Program-made: the position numbers and the translations under genes
In this document: piece after piece, positions 1-12,159 of the stretch
Layout: each line of letters opens with the position of its first letter
Numbering within the stretch: the stretch's first letter is position 1
The notes under the pieces: model-generated
Seen by the model: only the letters and a program-made list of their open reading frames with translations
The model's database searches: none
What the model was told of the DNA's origin: nothing
DNA from: Atrichornis clamosus
Taxonomy: Eukaryota > Chordata > Aves > Passeriformes > Menuridae
Length of the DNA stretch: 64,000 bases
Reading direction: 5' to 3'
NCBI GenBank assembly: GCA_013400975.1
Contig: WBMZ01004776.1
Location: 1-64,000, forward strand

Positions 1-103
1 CGTAATTTCCAGAGTTACAGTAACTCTGGGGAAGGTGTAATCTCTCCCCTTCCAGGAAGGTTCCCACCTTCCTTGGCAGATATCTGTCTTTTAAACTAAG
101 ACA
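1..103 (+). mobile_element. 3' end of a solo LTR (endogenous retrovirus, ERVL-like), cut by the window edge
   Basis: The segment ends in AAACTAAGACA at 93-103, the usual ...ACA end of an LTR, and it is clearly related to the last ~95 bases of the LTR at 738-1684 (roughly four-fifths identical by eye, with one small indel). The shared blocks include GGGGAAGG, CAGGAAGGTTCCCAC and CAGATATCTGTCTT. No primer-binding site or retroviral coding sequence follows position 103, so this is probably a solo LTR whose 5' part lies outside the window. A perfect 10-bp inverted repeat with a 1-base loop (9-29) lies within it and is decayed in the other copy. The ERVL label is from memory of songbird LTRs and is less certain than the LTR call. 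Confidence 0.72.
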
Positions 104-737
104 GGTATATTGTTATAATTCTCTTTGGACTTTATGTCATAGTTGAGGGGTTTAAAAATAAACAAAAATCTTACCAGTACAACTTTTTAAGTTCCTGTGC
201 ACATTTGCAACTGTATTCTTTTTATACATTGTAATATATGTAAGCCTCTTTCAGCATTTCACCAACAGATCTACCTGTCCAATAGATGCCTTTCTTCCTA
301 TTCTTCTTACACTTTCAAAGATAAAAAAAGTGTGTGAAGTTTCCAAGGTGTTCCTATCGTTAGCTTTTACTCTGACTCTAAGTGTGCAGTGAATAGTGTT
401 GAAATGTGTAAAGTTCAACTACCAAATCACCAAGGCAAGACCATACAGGATGGGATGTTTTAATTTTAAAAAATATTTCACTTGCACACTCAATCTTTCA
501 TAGTCAGAGGGTCACAAGAACAAAGATACATGTATCCCTGTAGATCGTGTAAAGTCCCTTGTCGTGAACACAGAGGTCAAGGAACATCAAGAGCCACTGA
601 ATTTTTGTTGTTTCCCTCATGGCTGGTGAAACAATGGCTTTTGGCTGTAATTTGCATACTGTTTATGACTTGACAGTGATGGTAAACTTTTCATCCTGTG
701 CCACCTCTATGACTCATTAAAAAACACACATTCACCC
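104..737. other. AT-rich spacer between two LTRs, no gene seen
   Basis: This stretch separates the two related LTR ends. I see no primer-binding site after 103 and no polypurine tract before 738, so it does not look like the inside of a provirus. The 63-codon frame at 482-673 resembles nothing I know and has no supporting signals. Confidence 0.6.
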
Positions 738-1345
738 TGTTGGGGGTTGATTTCTTTTCAGGGAATTTCTTTCCATTCTGTCACCCAGAACACAGTGGAT
801 GGGCCATTAACAATACAATGGACTAGCCAGAGCCTTCAAATACCATTGTAATGGCTCTGCATTGTAACACGGGAAAGGTGTGGGGTGGGGCAATTGCTCA
901 GCCAGAAGAGTCACTGTCATCTGAACTCTGAGCAGAGGCAGTAGCGTGGTTTTTGGCTGTGGGAGCTCGCCTACGCAGCTGTCCAGTGAGGGTCCTCCCT
1001 GCTGCTGGCTGCATTCCTGCATCGTCCGCTACTGTATCACTGCCAGGAGACCCTCTCCAGCTGCCTGAGTGCTTCAGAGACAAACTGGGTTTCCCCTCCA
1101 CCTTCTCTCTCTCTCCGGAGAGAGCCAGCTGGCTGCCGCCTCAGCTGAAGACCCCAGCTTGCTGCCACTGCCAGGAGACTGCACCGGACATGTGAGAAAC
1201 ACGGGAAAACCAAGACCTTTCCTCCTCCACTGTCTCCCTGTCTCTCCGTTTGGGACTGCCATTGCCCTGAGAGCTCCCCGAGCCAGCACGGGAGCACCCC
1301 CTGCAGCCGAGGGGGACTCATTGCAGCCCCTGAGCCCCACACACC

Positions 1346-1366
1346 TCACTAGCGCCCCCTGCAGCT
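1346..1366 (-). promoter_or_regulatory. CTCF-like motif in LTR tandem unit 2
   Basis: Read on the minus strand this is GCAGGGGGCGCTAGTG. It matches the AGRKGGCR half of the vertebrate CTCF consensus exactly, with two mismatches in the CCASY half. The 3' extension GCGCTA also fits the extended CTCF motif. Binding is inferred from the motif alone. Confidence 0.45.
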
Positions 1367-1404
1367 CTGAGGGAGGTACTGCAGCCTCCCTGCTACACCT
1401 GACT

Positions 1405-1424
1405 CACCAGCGCCCCCTGCCGAA
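1405..1424 (-). promoter_or_regulatory. CTCF-like motif in LTR tandem unit 3
   Basis: On the minus strand it reads CGGCAGGGGGCGCTGGTG. The AGRKGGCR half is exact and the CCASY half has two mismatches. It sits 58 bases from the unit-2 motif in the same orientation. The corresponding site in unit 1 (about 1293-1308) has GGGGGTGC in place of GGGGGCGC and is weaker. Confidence 0.45.
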
Positions 1425-1684
1425 TGTGGTTGTAACTACACCACAGGGGAAACCATGTGATGGGTGGGAGAAATTTGTTACTGGTTTTTGTTGTTAGTGT
1501 TATTGTTTGTTCTGCTGTGTTATAGATATACATTTTAGTAAAGAACTGTTACTCCTTTTCCCACATTTGTGCTCATAAGCCTATTAATTTTCAAAGTTAC
1601 AATAATTCAGGGGAAGGCGTAATTCCTTCATTGCAGGAAGGTTCCCACGTTCCTTCTCAGATATCTGTCTTTCAAACTAAGATA

Positions 1685-2207
1685 ACCCTTTGTATCTTCT
1701 TTGCTACCTGTAACCTGTCACTTGGTTTGAGCTTGCTTTTGTTTCCCTAACCTGAATGTTAATGAGAAACTGCATGTAGACATGTTGTGATTTTATTAAA
1801 ATACTGATCTAGATACCAGCAACACATCTTTTTTTTCTCTTCTTTCACCATTTCCATTGATATTTTCATACTCAAAACATTCCCATTTGTTCTTTCTTTA
1901 TACCAATAGTAACATTTCTATTGCATATTTGTATCATCTTTTCACCTGAACCTTAGTCTAATGGAATTTCTGCTTCAATCATATGACTCTACTGAGAATC
2001 AACATCATTCCTTCCAGACTGAAGCCTTGAAGGAAAAAATAAAGTGTGTCATGAGCTATCTAGAGACTTTAAATTCCTCACAGTGATACTAAACTCAGCT
2101 GTATTTCTTAACAAAAATACCAGGTTCAAGATAAAGTTTGTAAATTTTACTAAAGGAGGGGAGCAGTTGACAAACTGGAAGGTAGAGATGTCTTTCAGAG
2201 ACCCTGA
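1685..2207. other. AT-rich sequence, no gene or repeat recognised
   Basis: This is plain AT-rich sequence between two LTR-like elements. I see no open frame of note, splice-flanked island or structured repeat. Confidence 0.5.
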
Positions 2208-2585
2208 TGTATGATTTGAAGATATACGCAGGTTAACCAGAGACTAAGCCATGGACTTTGTGCATAAAGAAGGTTTATTTTAGAGCTGTTACAAGTGCGA
2301 GGTTTTCATGATGTGATGCAGGAGGGGGAGCCCCACCCTCTGGGCCTTTTGGCCCTATATCCAAGGGGGCTGAGCATGTGCACTTGGCCACCCCCTTCCT
2401 CCTCTCTAATGGGAATGGCATGTATTTACATGTACCACCTGTGGGAACGGGGGTCAGTAAGACCTCTCACTCTCTCCTCCTGTTACATCTTCTCTACAGG
2501 CAGAATCAGGTCTTTGAGCCAAATATAGCCCTATACTATCCCTCCTGAATCAGTTCTTCTGGTGGGAGCCCCTTTCTACCTTACA
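2208..2585 (-). mobile_element. Putative LTR of a second retroviral family (minus strand)
   Basis: Read on the minus strand the segment begins TGTAAGG (2585 downward) and ends ACA at 2210-2208. It has a TATA-like GATATAGGGC about 75-85 bases before an AATAAA polyadenylation signal (2279-2274), and is GC-richer than its surroundings. This promoter-then-polyA layout within 378 bp is typical of an LTR. The flanks agree only in CCT (CCTGA against CCTCT), so the target duplication is poor and the left boundary may be wrong. I could not assign a family from memory. It could instead be an unrelated moderately GC-rich unique sequence. Confidence 0.38.
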
Positions 2586-2619
2586 CCTCTAAAACACCCA
2601 GATGCTGAAAAAATGACCC

Positions 2620-3170
2620 CACAGAAACCTCATGAAGTTCGACAAATGCAGAATTCTACATCTAGAAGCAACAGAATGGGCTGAGGATGTCCAGCAGGAG
2701 AGCAGCTTTGTAGAAAAAGACCTAGGTGTCTTGGTGGACAAAAAGTTGAGCATTGTCTATAGCATGGCTTTGCAGTGAAGATAGTCAAACACATACACAA
2801 CTGCCTTAGGAAGAAGATAGCCAGCAACTCAGTGGAACTCCTCCCCATTCAGCCTGTGTTTGGAGCACTGTGGACTTCCAGTCAAGGAAGCCATTGGCAT
2901 AGTGTAGCAGGTCCAGGGTGCACCCTAGTGGAAAGTATATGTGAAGATGCATGGAGCCAGGCTCCTCTCAGAAGTGCATAGTGACAAAATGAAAGGCAAC
3001 ACATATAAGGTGCGACATGGAAAATTCCAATCAGAATTCAAGTTAAACTTTTTAACCACGAGAGTGCTCAAATACTGAACAGGAGCCCAGAGCAGCAGTG
3101 TTATTTCCATCCTTGGAGATGTTCAGCTTTCAACTGGACAGAGCACCAAACAATCTAATAACATTTGACC
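2620..3170 (+). mobile_element. Decayed CR1 LINE fragment (end of ORF2 and 3' UTR)
   Basis: The order of segments matches the 3' part of avian CR1. There is an ORF2-end block with GACCTAGGTGTCTTGGTGG at about 2719-2737, a block resembling the 'ggccagcaggtcgag' region near 2818, and a 'gcaggtccagggtgcac' block near 2908. Next come the 3' region with GTGACAAAATGAAAGGCAAC and the 'tccttggagatgttcag' stretch near 3110. Stops and indels break the reverse transcriptase frame throughout, so this is a dead fragment. It lacks the terminal octamer repeats, so the last bases are lost or mutated. The 68-77-codon frames overlapping it are chance frames. Confidence 0.75.
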
Positions 3171-6100
3171 CTGTTTTGTGCATTCCAACTGAAATTATCC
3201 TATGAATGCCAATGAATCTCTGAAAACAAATTACTCGTCACAGTCTTATTCATATGAATGAAATCTGGAATAAGGATACAGGTAGAAAATTTTGGTTAAA
3301 AACATCAATCATTTCGAAACAGAAAAAAACCCCATTTTACCTAATTTGTGTCAAACACATCTGGTTTCATGACCATCCTACTTTTGATGTCATTTAGCAC
3401 TTTTCTAGACATTTTCCAAAGTCTGCAGTTTAGTTTCTAGTATCTTCTTTCACACACCTACAAGATGTTTCCCTTTTAATGAAACTGTTAGAGAATAAAA
3501 AGAAGTCTTGTTTAATGAAGAGTTCTAAGTTGCATAGAGGTTCCAGGGGGGAAAAAAACCCAAACAACTTGATAGTTTTCCAACTACATCTAGTCCATTT
3601 TTAATTCCAGGGATGTATATGAGCGTCCCCATGCACCTGTGACAGGTTCCAGGAGGGGGGAACTACAGAATTATTATCCTATTGCTGTAGCCTCAAATCT
3701 GGCTTCTAAACATTGTCTTATTGCTATGTTCTGTGAATGCTGAATAGTTGCCTACTTGTCTAAAAGGGCAAAACTCCTAATTAGAAGAATCTAAAATTGT
3801 GTATTTTCCTAGCAAGGCAACAGTTACTCATAGGAAATAGATTTCAAACTCTAATAACCTTGTTTTTTATTAGGGAGCATTAGGAAACAACCAACTCTGA
3901 CTTCTCTGTTGCATTTTGAATTTTCAATACCCTGAACCCTGGTTTAAGATAGAGTACATTCAGAGGCTATTTTAATTTATGCTACTCATACCAATTTTAA
4001 TGGTAAAATTATGTTCCCCTGTTTTTAAACAATGGAATCAAGGGTGTAAGTCTGTCAGACAGTATCTTTTCCTAGTCAAGGATGATTCATCCTCTTATAT
4101 AGAGATACTTATTCAAGAGCTGCCAGACATTGTTGTAGAGGAAACCTAGATGTCTAGATCTTCTCAGATAGATGACATTAAATGATTACATATTCCCTGG
4201 GCCTACCTGGAGTGAGGACATGCAAGATAACACTTGCCTGAATTAGTGCTGGGGCAGTAATTGGATACCTTCTCTCTCACCAGCAAAGAATCCTCCTATA
4301 CCGTATCACAAACTCAGCAGACTCCGTTATTGAGAATGTTCCATGAGAGTTTAATGTAGGTTCATTTTCCCTTATGTCTGAAGGAGCCAAATCTTACTAC
4401 AAACGTGTGATTTTCATCTAAATCACTTCATACTAATTTTCAATGTCATGATAGGCTTATCCTATTCTTCCTTTAAGCTACTGTTATTAAAAAGAAGCAA
4501 GAGTTAAAATCACTAAATATTTTTCTTTTCTGTCTTAGAAAAAGTGTTTTCACACATCGATTAAAGCCTTAACTACAGTATGTTTCAATGTCCATCTATA
4601 TCCACCTACTTAATGATGCAGATTTGTAAATCCAGGAGCTGTATATTAATTTAACAAATATATCTAGGTTCTTAATATTCATATGAATACTTATGTCTAC
4701 ATACAATAGATAAGTTTTGCATGTGTTCTTAAATCCAATTCTCCCAAAAATTTATCTAAGGCTTAGTGAATTTTACATGCACAAGGTACTATACTGAGCA
4801 GTTACAAATGACACTGATACGTTAGAGCAGTGTCAAATGTATTTTTCCTCTTCTTTTCAGTTTTGTGGCTGTGAAAATTAAAATGTTACACAAAGTCAAC
4901 ACAAACTGTGATATACCATCAACAACATTCATCAAATACTTGCTATTGCTCCTGTTTTTCTAGTTCTATACAGCAAGATCTATTCTTTATTAGACACCTA
5001 TTCTGGGACTATTAAATTGATTGTGAACTGTTTTACTCAAATAACCACCAAAAAAAATTGCATGAAAAATTATTTCTAAAGCCTTCAAAAAGTTAAGATG
5101 AAGAAACAAATTTTAAAGGCTTTAAGTTGAAGTCCTATAGAAGATTTTTTAAAAATACTAAAGTAAATTAAGTGCCTACTTGTCACTGGAGTTCACTGAA
5201 TCTGAAAATATCTTCCCTACCCACTGAAAAAGCCAAACGTATAGTCCCCTATACAGGTACAACATCCAGTAAAACTGAACAACAGCCTTCAGGAAGCAAA
5301 AACAACTGCTGTCTACTTTTGAAGTACTTTAAATTTTAAAAATTGACTAAGTAAAAGCCTAAATCGGGATTCTTTCTAGTTTTATAAGTAACCCAAATGT
5401 CACTACCTCTATGCTGTCCATATGCATTTGGAACAGATTTACAGAATAGTGGGAAAAGTCTGTTTGAAAACATGTGAAGATCAGATTCAGCATTTAAAAA
5501 TTAGGTCTGTGTCTTCTACCTCTATACTTTAACACACCTAAAAACTTTATTTCAAGCTGACAACTGAAAACTGACAAAAGGGAGGGGAAATAAGGAAATA
5601 TCAGGTTTTTCTCCCTCATCCTTGCCCTTTTTACTTTTTCTGATATATGGGTGATTTTTCAGCTGTCATTACTCTGTGCTGGCTGTAAGGCTCTGTCAAG
5701 GGCTGCCATCCAACTCGCTAAGCAAAGGTCACTCAGTGGCAAGGATTGGGAAGTATTAGAGAGCTTACAAGGAGGCAGAGATAATGACAAAAATCCAGTG
5801 TTTTAAGCCCCCTGCCATACCCCTCCCACAAAATCCTCATAATGAACTTTCTATGCTATGAGGTTTTAGATTTTTTTAATCAACACTCTGTTGTAAGTTT
5901 CACTGAAAATAAATTATATATTTTTCTACATGTCTTCATAACCTGGTTCAACCTTTTGGATTTTAGCTAGCAATGTACAGAACAGATTAAAAAATAAGCA
6001 AGCCCCAATCTCTAAAATAATCTCTATACAGGCCACCTCATGCACAAACACGTCTTATCCTCAGAAGAAAAAATCAGGTCAATAGTGAATTATGGTTTAA

Positions 6101-9100
6101 CCTATTAGCATCCCAACACACCTAATAACCAACAGAGTATGAAATGAGCCTACAACCATATGTGTAGAGCAGAAGTCAAAACAGTTTCTCACAGTGCCTT
6201 GCAACAAGAATGCTTAACAGCTTTGTGATAGGAACAAATGTGAGGCAAAAGCAAAGGGGCAAATGCCAGATTATAAGATTGAAACCTCCAAAATTCAGTG
6301 TGTTAGAAAAGAAACCACAGCAGCATTTGATGAGTTACTTGGTTCAATCACCAGACTAATTATTATGAAAATTATTCATGTGATGTGTAGTTAATTTGAC
6401 TTGCTTCCCACCTCTAGTGTATTACTTCTCTGATGTAAGGCTCTATGGTTATTATACAAGTGACAAATAACACAACTATTATATTAGTGACAAATAATTT
6501 TGCATATGTTTAGCTATACAGGGTATTACCAAGGTCAATTAATTGAAAAAAAATAAGAAAAACTTGCATTTTTGTGATTTTCTTGGGAAAAACTGCTTAA
6601 TCATCTTGGTGAAGGTAATAGTGATGAGCAGTAACAGAGTGCAGAGCTGGAGCCTCCAAAATTCCAAATAGCAGTCTACATTACCAACTGAAAAGATGCT
6701 CTGGAGCATCAGGATGAGTCAGAGGGCCAGTCCACATTCTGCATCCAGCCACTGGCAACAATGCAACACACTTTTAGAAAAACAAAGTAAGAAAGACAGA
6801 TATGGATCAGACGTGATTGCTTTCAGGTTTTTTTTGGAATGCATTCTCAACCTCAGTTGCTTCTTCACCAGAGTATGTGCCAAGAAGAGTTAGCAGGAAA
6901 AAAATCCACTTCCCCATCTACCTCAAATCACATCATTTAAAAAGGAAGCCAATTCATTTTAAAAGCCATCTTAGCCTTATCTCACAATATTTTTATCAAA
7001 GTGCCTTAATTGCAACCATATTGTTATTTATATGGCAAAATTAAGCATATGTGAATATTTTATTCGTCAAAAACTCATAACTTTAACACAAACTTTTGCC
7101 CTTTTTGAAGTTAATGCTAGATTTTCTGCACTTGTAATTGATTTCCTTAAGGTAATCACAAAGCCCCAAAATAATTTCTACTGTCAAATTATTGAAATGT
7201 GTCTTCATCTTAGCCATTCTGCCATACGTCTGCAGCATAAAATCTCATGCCAGGCTACAATCAGTAAGAAGCAAAGCAAAATTCTGGTGTCATTAAGGCT
7301 ATAGATGTTCCTGCATATCTTATTAGGTAGAAGTTGGCACAGAATACTGCAGAGGAACTTTTCCCTCCTAATTTTCCATCTATCTCCCTCTCTTCAAAGC
7401 AGGCTTCACTGGGCATAACGAAAAGGGTGATTGACAATTTTTACTTTGGTCAGAATTTTCAGTTTCTCCTTAAATTGCAATGTGATCATGTGCCAAGGAC
7501 TTTGGGGTATACTTGGTTTACAGTCTCTGCAGGAGTATTCAAATTAAGAACTCCACATAGAGAAGAAAAATACTTCCTGAACACTCAGCCTCATATTTTA
7601 ATTATACTGCTTGTAATTTTTTCATTTTGTTTCCATGAATAAATTAGTACTAACTTTGCTAATACAAATGTTCATAAAAGCTGTATTACTTTGTTTACAA
7701 ATAAAACATTTTAAGAAAGTGCTTCCCAAATCTTTCTTGAGTAAAATTCAGCATTCATAAATACGTACTGTACTGGTCCATCACCTCGTGTTCCACTGAT
7801 TGAGTTCTAAAACTAATTAATATGGTGTGAATGGAAAAGTTAACCTACCAGCTATGTTCATTAAGTGATGTAAATTATAAACTACCCTGATATAACACAC
7901 TGGGTGTTACTTAATCTGCTTTCCCACATGAGATCCTCAGTGTGTTTTTGCCTAAAGCAGTCAGAATTTTAACATCACATTTCCTAAAACACAGTCAAAG
8001 CAGAGCTGTACAGCTGACACTGCAGGACAGGAGGAATATGAATGGAAATGTGATGAGGTCAACTGAAGGTGCAACAAATTACTCAGAAAAATATTTTTTG
8101 TGTTGGTGGTAGTTCAAGACTATTTTTAACACAATTTGAAAAATGCAGGAAAATAAAGAGGAGAAAATGAGACTATCAGGCTGAAAAGACAAAGGAGAGC
8201 AGTAAGAACATCCTCAGATCAATTTTTTTTAGATTTTACTGAGCAGTTGCTCAACAGTAGCAGTAGGAATGAAGTTGAAGTGTTTGTGTTCCAAGAGTCA
8301 GAGAAACTAAAGGATCACAACCAAAATGGTGCTTTTTCAAGCAGTTGTAAATCAGATTAATGAGCGACAACAGTGACTACACGGGCTCTCTGATATGTTG
8401 CTGGATTATTGGAAACTAGGAAAGAATCTAGATCAGACATGCATCACCTTGCTTTAAATGAAAGCAAAGTATTTATACAGTGATAATTTAAATGACCTGG
8501 AGCTTTAAATTCCAAACATTTTCATTAATTTAACCCAACCAAATAGTTCCATTTGCACAAAGTTATAAAAGTCATCATAATATAATCAACATTTTAAAAC
8601 CCCGATTCATTACACAGTGTCATAAAGACATTTTCATCAAAAGTCTAAACCAATGAGAACAAAAATTATTTTTTGTTAAATCAAAGCAACAGTCTAATAT
8701 TTTAAGAAATTGTAAAATAACAACATCATGAAGAAATACCGGTGACCTGACAGAGCCTCTTTATGGATGCTGCTACTCTAATCTATTATTTTACAAATTC
8801 TACCAATACTAATCCCAGCATAGGGATGAAAGACACACCAAGCGCTACCTCTTTTCATCATAGCCATTGTGCAATCCTCAGCTTTCTCCCCAAATCAGCC
8901 TGCTCATACCAGGGTCTGTTTTGATAAGACTAAGAGATACTTGAAGACACTACCTCACAAGGTACAAGTGTAGTGCAATTCTCAGAGGAATACACAGCTA
9001 GGACCTTATGCTGAAAGAAACTATTTTCTTTCATTATGAGACATTTCTTCCCTTCCACTGTGTTCTCATACTTACATAAAAGTTTACAGTTTAAAATTAA

Positions 9101-11076
9101 CACAGAATGTAGTTTTGCACTGACCATCTCTTCTTGCCTCCAGATTAAAAACACAGATTCTATTTTCCTGCTCTGAAGATCAATAACCTTTCACACTACA
9201 GCCAGCTCTTCCATTTATTATTTTCATGCAATGCTCACAGTCTTTTTGTTAGAAGAAAACAAACAAATTTCTTCAATCTTAGCATTAACAGTTGTATGCA
9301 GGTTATGTTAGGCTAAAATTATTAACATTTTAAATTGGCTGTCAAGGGGAAAAGAACTTTTAGAGAGATGACCTGGTCTCGGCTTCCAGACATACTATAC
9401 AGCAATTCACATTATCTCCTTTATGACTATAAAAATCCATAGTTAATTGTTGCAAGTCAAGAAGGACTGTAGTTATTGATTATTGGGCCTTTAACCCCAA
9501 AGTCCAGGAGAAAATAAATATTTATTTATAGATTTATGTCTCAAATTCACATAACACCTGCAAACAGCAAGAAGGATGCCTTATTTTATGCATCAAGTCT
9601 GGTGACAGATTAATAGGAAAAGATATAATATGAACAAAATACAAAAAATGAATTGGCACTGTCAAAACTGTGGTTGCATTCTCAAGTATTTCTGTTTTCA
9701 CAAAGTTATAATATTAGCATGTCACAAAATATTTTGTGTGTACAGAGCCAGAATGATGTTTACATCTAATGCTCAATGCTCACAAAGGATGAAAATGTGC
9801 TCATTACAGTATATATCAAAATGCCTGAAGATGACATCAAAGAACAGGTAATATGGGAGTCATATGAAATGTTTAGACAGCTGACTGCAGGGGGTAGGGC
9901 AGGCTGGAAAATAATACCAGATTGTGCTAAACATCCCGTTCTCTCTTTGCATTCACTGGTGCACTGCAAACAGTGGCACCAAACAATGTTCTTCAGGGTG
10001 TAAAAGAGTTAAAGATTCACTGTTAAAGTGCACTTTCTTCCACTATCAGGGCCAATTTGTGAGTTATGGAGAATAATTTTAAAATGATAGAATTTTTCCT
10101 AAATAAAAAAATAATCATCTGCAATGAAGCTGAACAAAGACCTAGCATGTTTAAAGAGTTTCCGATGCTCCATTAAGATCTCTAGTGACACAAAAATGGT
10201 CTGACAAATACTAATGTTCCAAAAGGGATTGTGTTTAAATTGATTTTAAGTCAAAATAATAAATTACTTCTAGATTCCTAGTGAATCTAAGAGTGCATTT
10301 TATGATCTTGGGTAGAAAATGGTACATTCTTTGAACATGAAAGAACTGAGTTCATGCTTAAAGGGAGCTGGAGATCATTATTACAACACTATGAGCAATA
10401 TTATTTATTTTGGTTTTACATGCTTTTCTCCTCAATATTATGGTAATGCCAGATTCCGGTTTGAAATTACAGAATTTATGTAGACAATAGAAAACTACAA
10501 AAATAAAAGCACAAGATAGGAAAAAAGGAACAAAATCCTGTAACTTTCCAGTTTCTTTCATCCAGAAAAATTTTTGTTATTTGTCCAGATTTTATAGATT
10601 CTTGTCAGCTCGGTTTCTGAACTTCTTACATATGTTAATGGATTTGTTCTCCCCAGATAGCTATAAGACAGAAATACAAACTGCCACTTTACAGAGAGTA
10701 CAAATAATACTTCCTTCACTCAAAATCACTCAAAAATACTTTGGGCAACACTGGAAACTGAACCCACATTCAGATGTACACAGCTCATTGATGAAGTCAG
10801 TTTGTCTTCATAGTAAGGATGGATGTGACAGTAGATGATGTAATAATCAACAATTTACGTGCATTAAATCTCAGTAATAAGAAAGGAATGGCCTCAAAAA
10901 AGGACTAATCCACACCCAGCCAGGCATTTAAATCACCAGCAGACCTGGAAACAAACTCTCTGAGAACTTGCATCTATGACATGGAAAAACATTTACAAAA
11001 TGATTGCATTTATGCACTTTGTAGTATTATCTCACCAGAAAAAAAACCCCTAAGGAATATATACAACAAAAAAGAT
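3171..11076. other. Long unique AT-rich stretch, no confident gene
   Basis: About 7.9 kb of AT-rich sequence without a recognised repeat or gene. Open frames reach about 102 codons (7334-7642) and resemble no known protein. Several good acceptor-like polypyrimidine-AG signals occur (for example near 4538 and 4860), but the frames after them close without a donor. A minus-strand island at 5546-5717 looks like a terminal exon and is treated as a finding. A6-9 runs followed directly by C3-4 occur near 3325, 3555 and 11040. Confidence 0.5.
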
Positions 11077-11116
11077 TTCACTGTCATTTGAAATAGTTCA
11101 CTGTCATTTGAAACAG
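11077..11116. repeat. 20-bp tandem duplication
   Basis: Two adjacent 20-base units beginning TTCACTGTCATTTGAAA (11077-11096 and 11097-11116) differ at one base. This is most simply a recent replication-slippage duplication. Confidence 0.9.
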
Positions 11117-12159
11117 AGGTTTAGCCCAAAACAAGGAAAGAAGATGGACGTGGCAGCCACATTTGCATGTCCCATTGAGTATAGCTTTCTGCTGTTGAAA
11201 ACTTGGGAAATTAAGAGAAGATGAGCCCTGAAGGTACACTGCAACTATGCCTCATATTTTTTGTGCTGGCTAGCATGCTTAAAATGCCTGTCATCCTGAA
11301 AGAAGTTCTAACAGCAAAAAAAGTGTCCAAGAATGAAAACTTGCTTGTACCACCACCTTTGTGAACTGCAGCAATGGCTGCTTTTGAGAAATATCCTTTT
11401 AACCTTGAAAAGGATTGATGTCTTCATGCAGTGATGTACGGGGTTATCTGCTCAGTAGTTATGAGCAATCACTTCACCCTGCAGGCTGCAGCTATCCATA
11501 GAGATCTATGCAGTTGCAGGAACTAGTTAATCACTGCATAGTATGGGCATCGGCTGGATTTATAACCACAGCTCCAACAGTGCAGCTGAATCCTGTTTTC
11601 ATGTTTGGGGAAGTTGTATCACAACTGGGGCCAAATCAGAAGTCTCATGAAAAAAAACCCAAAGCTGAAGATTATGTTAATTTGACACAATGATGATGGA
11701 ATTCTGATACCGTGACAAATTTTGTTGAATGCAATGTTAATCCAATAACAGTTTAAAAACACTACTGTAAGATTAAAAGATAAACAGCTGACAAACTCTA
11801 CTATATCTGTGACTCAAATGTAAAACCTGAGACTATCTTTCCATCCAGCAATGGCCCAAATTACTCAAAATGTCATTCTCACTGCTTTTTAACAGCTTCT
11901 TACTTTTGCATGCCACCTAATAATGAGCTGTTCAGGACAGCAAGGAGGTAGCTCAAGGAATGTGTTGTAGGAAGAACACAGATGTCACTAGCAATGAAAA
12001 AAGCAATAGAAATTATATTAGTGCCCTAAGATGTCACAGGGTAATATATATTTTAGCCTTTATTCAGAACATCAAATATTTAAGTCCTCAAGTTTTTCAA
12101 CTAATGATCTGGGAGAATAAAATGAAAACTACTAAGAACAAAAGCCCTCTTCTCCCTCA

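Larger units (their letters stand above)
1295..1424. repeat. 58-bp tandem repeat (two full units plus a partial third) inside the LTR
   Basis: The core CRCCCCCTGC occurs at 1295, 1353 and 1411, exactly 58 bases apart. Units 1295-1352 and 1353-1410 align along their whole length at roughly 70% identity by eye, sharing the core, a GAGGG block, a TGCAGCC block and a terminal CTCAC-AG block. The third unit keeps only its first bases before the sequence diverges. Going upstream, 1237-1294 shows only weak likeness. The array is internal to the LTR, so it may be a family-wide promoter or enhancer feature, not a local event. Confidence 0.75.
738..1684 (+). mobile_element. Nearly complete solo LTR (~947 bp), ERVL-like family
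   Basis: The element starts TGTTGGGGG at 738 and ends AAACTAAGATA at 1674-1684, a mutated form of the TGT...ACA ends of an LTR. It is flanked by the 4-bp direct repeat ACCC (734-737 and 1685-1688), consistent with a target-site duplication. Its 3' ~95 bases match the LTR end at 1-103. The middle (about 950-1440) is far richer in GC and CpG than its surroundings. It contains a motif CACTGCCAGGAGAC repeated at 1038 and 1166, and a 58-bp tandem array described separately. The open frames here, up to 142 codons at 1069-1497, follow from the GC-rich, stop-poor composition and do not look like a gene. No gag, pol or env remains. The family name is uncertain. Confidence 0.75.

Noticed and set aside
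104..737. Interior of a provirus between the two LTR ends
   Set aside because: There is no primer-binding site, polypurine tract or gag/pol/env-like block, and the spacing is far too short.
1069..1497. 142-codon plus-strand frame
   Set aside because: It lies wholly inside the 738-1684 LTR, where high GC makes stops rare. LTRs of this kind carry no gene.
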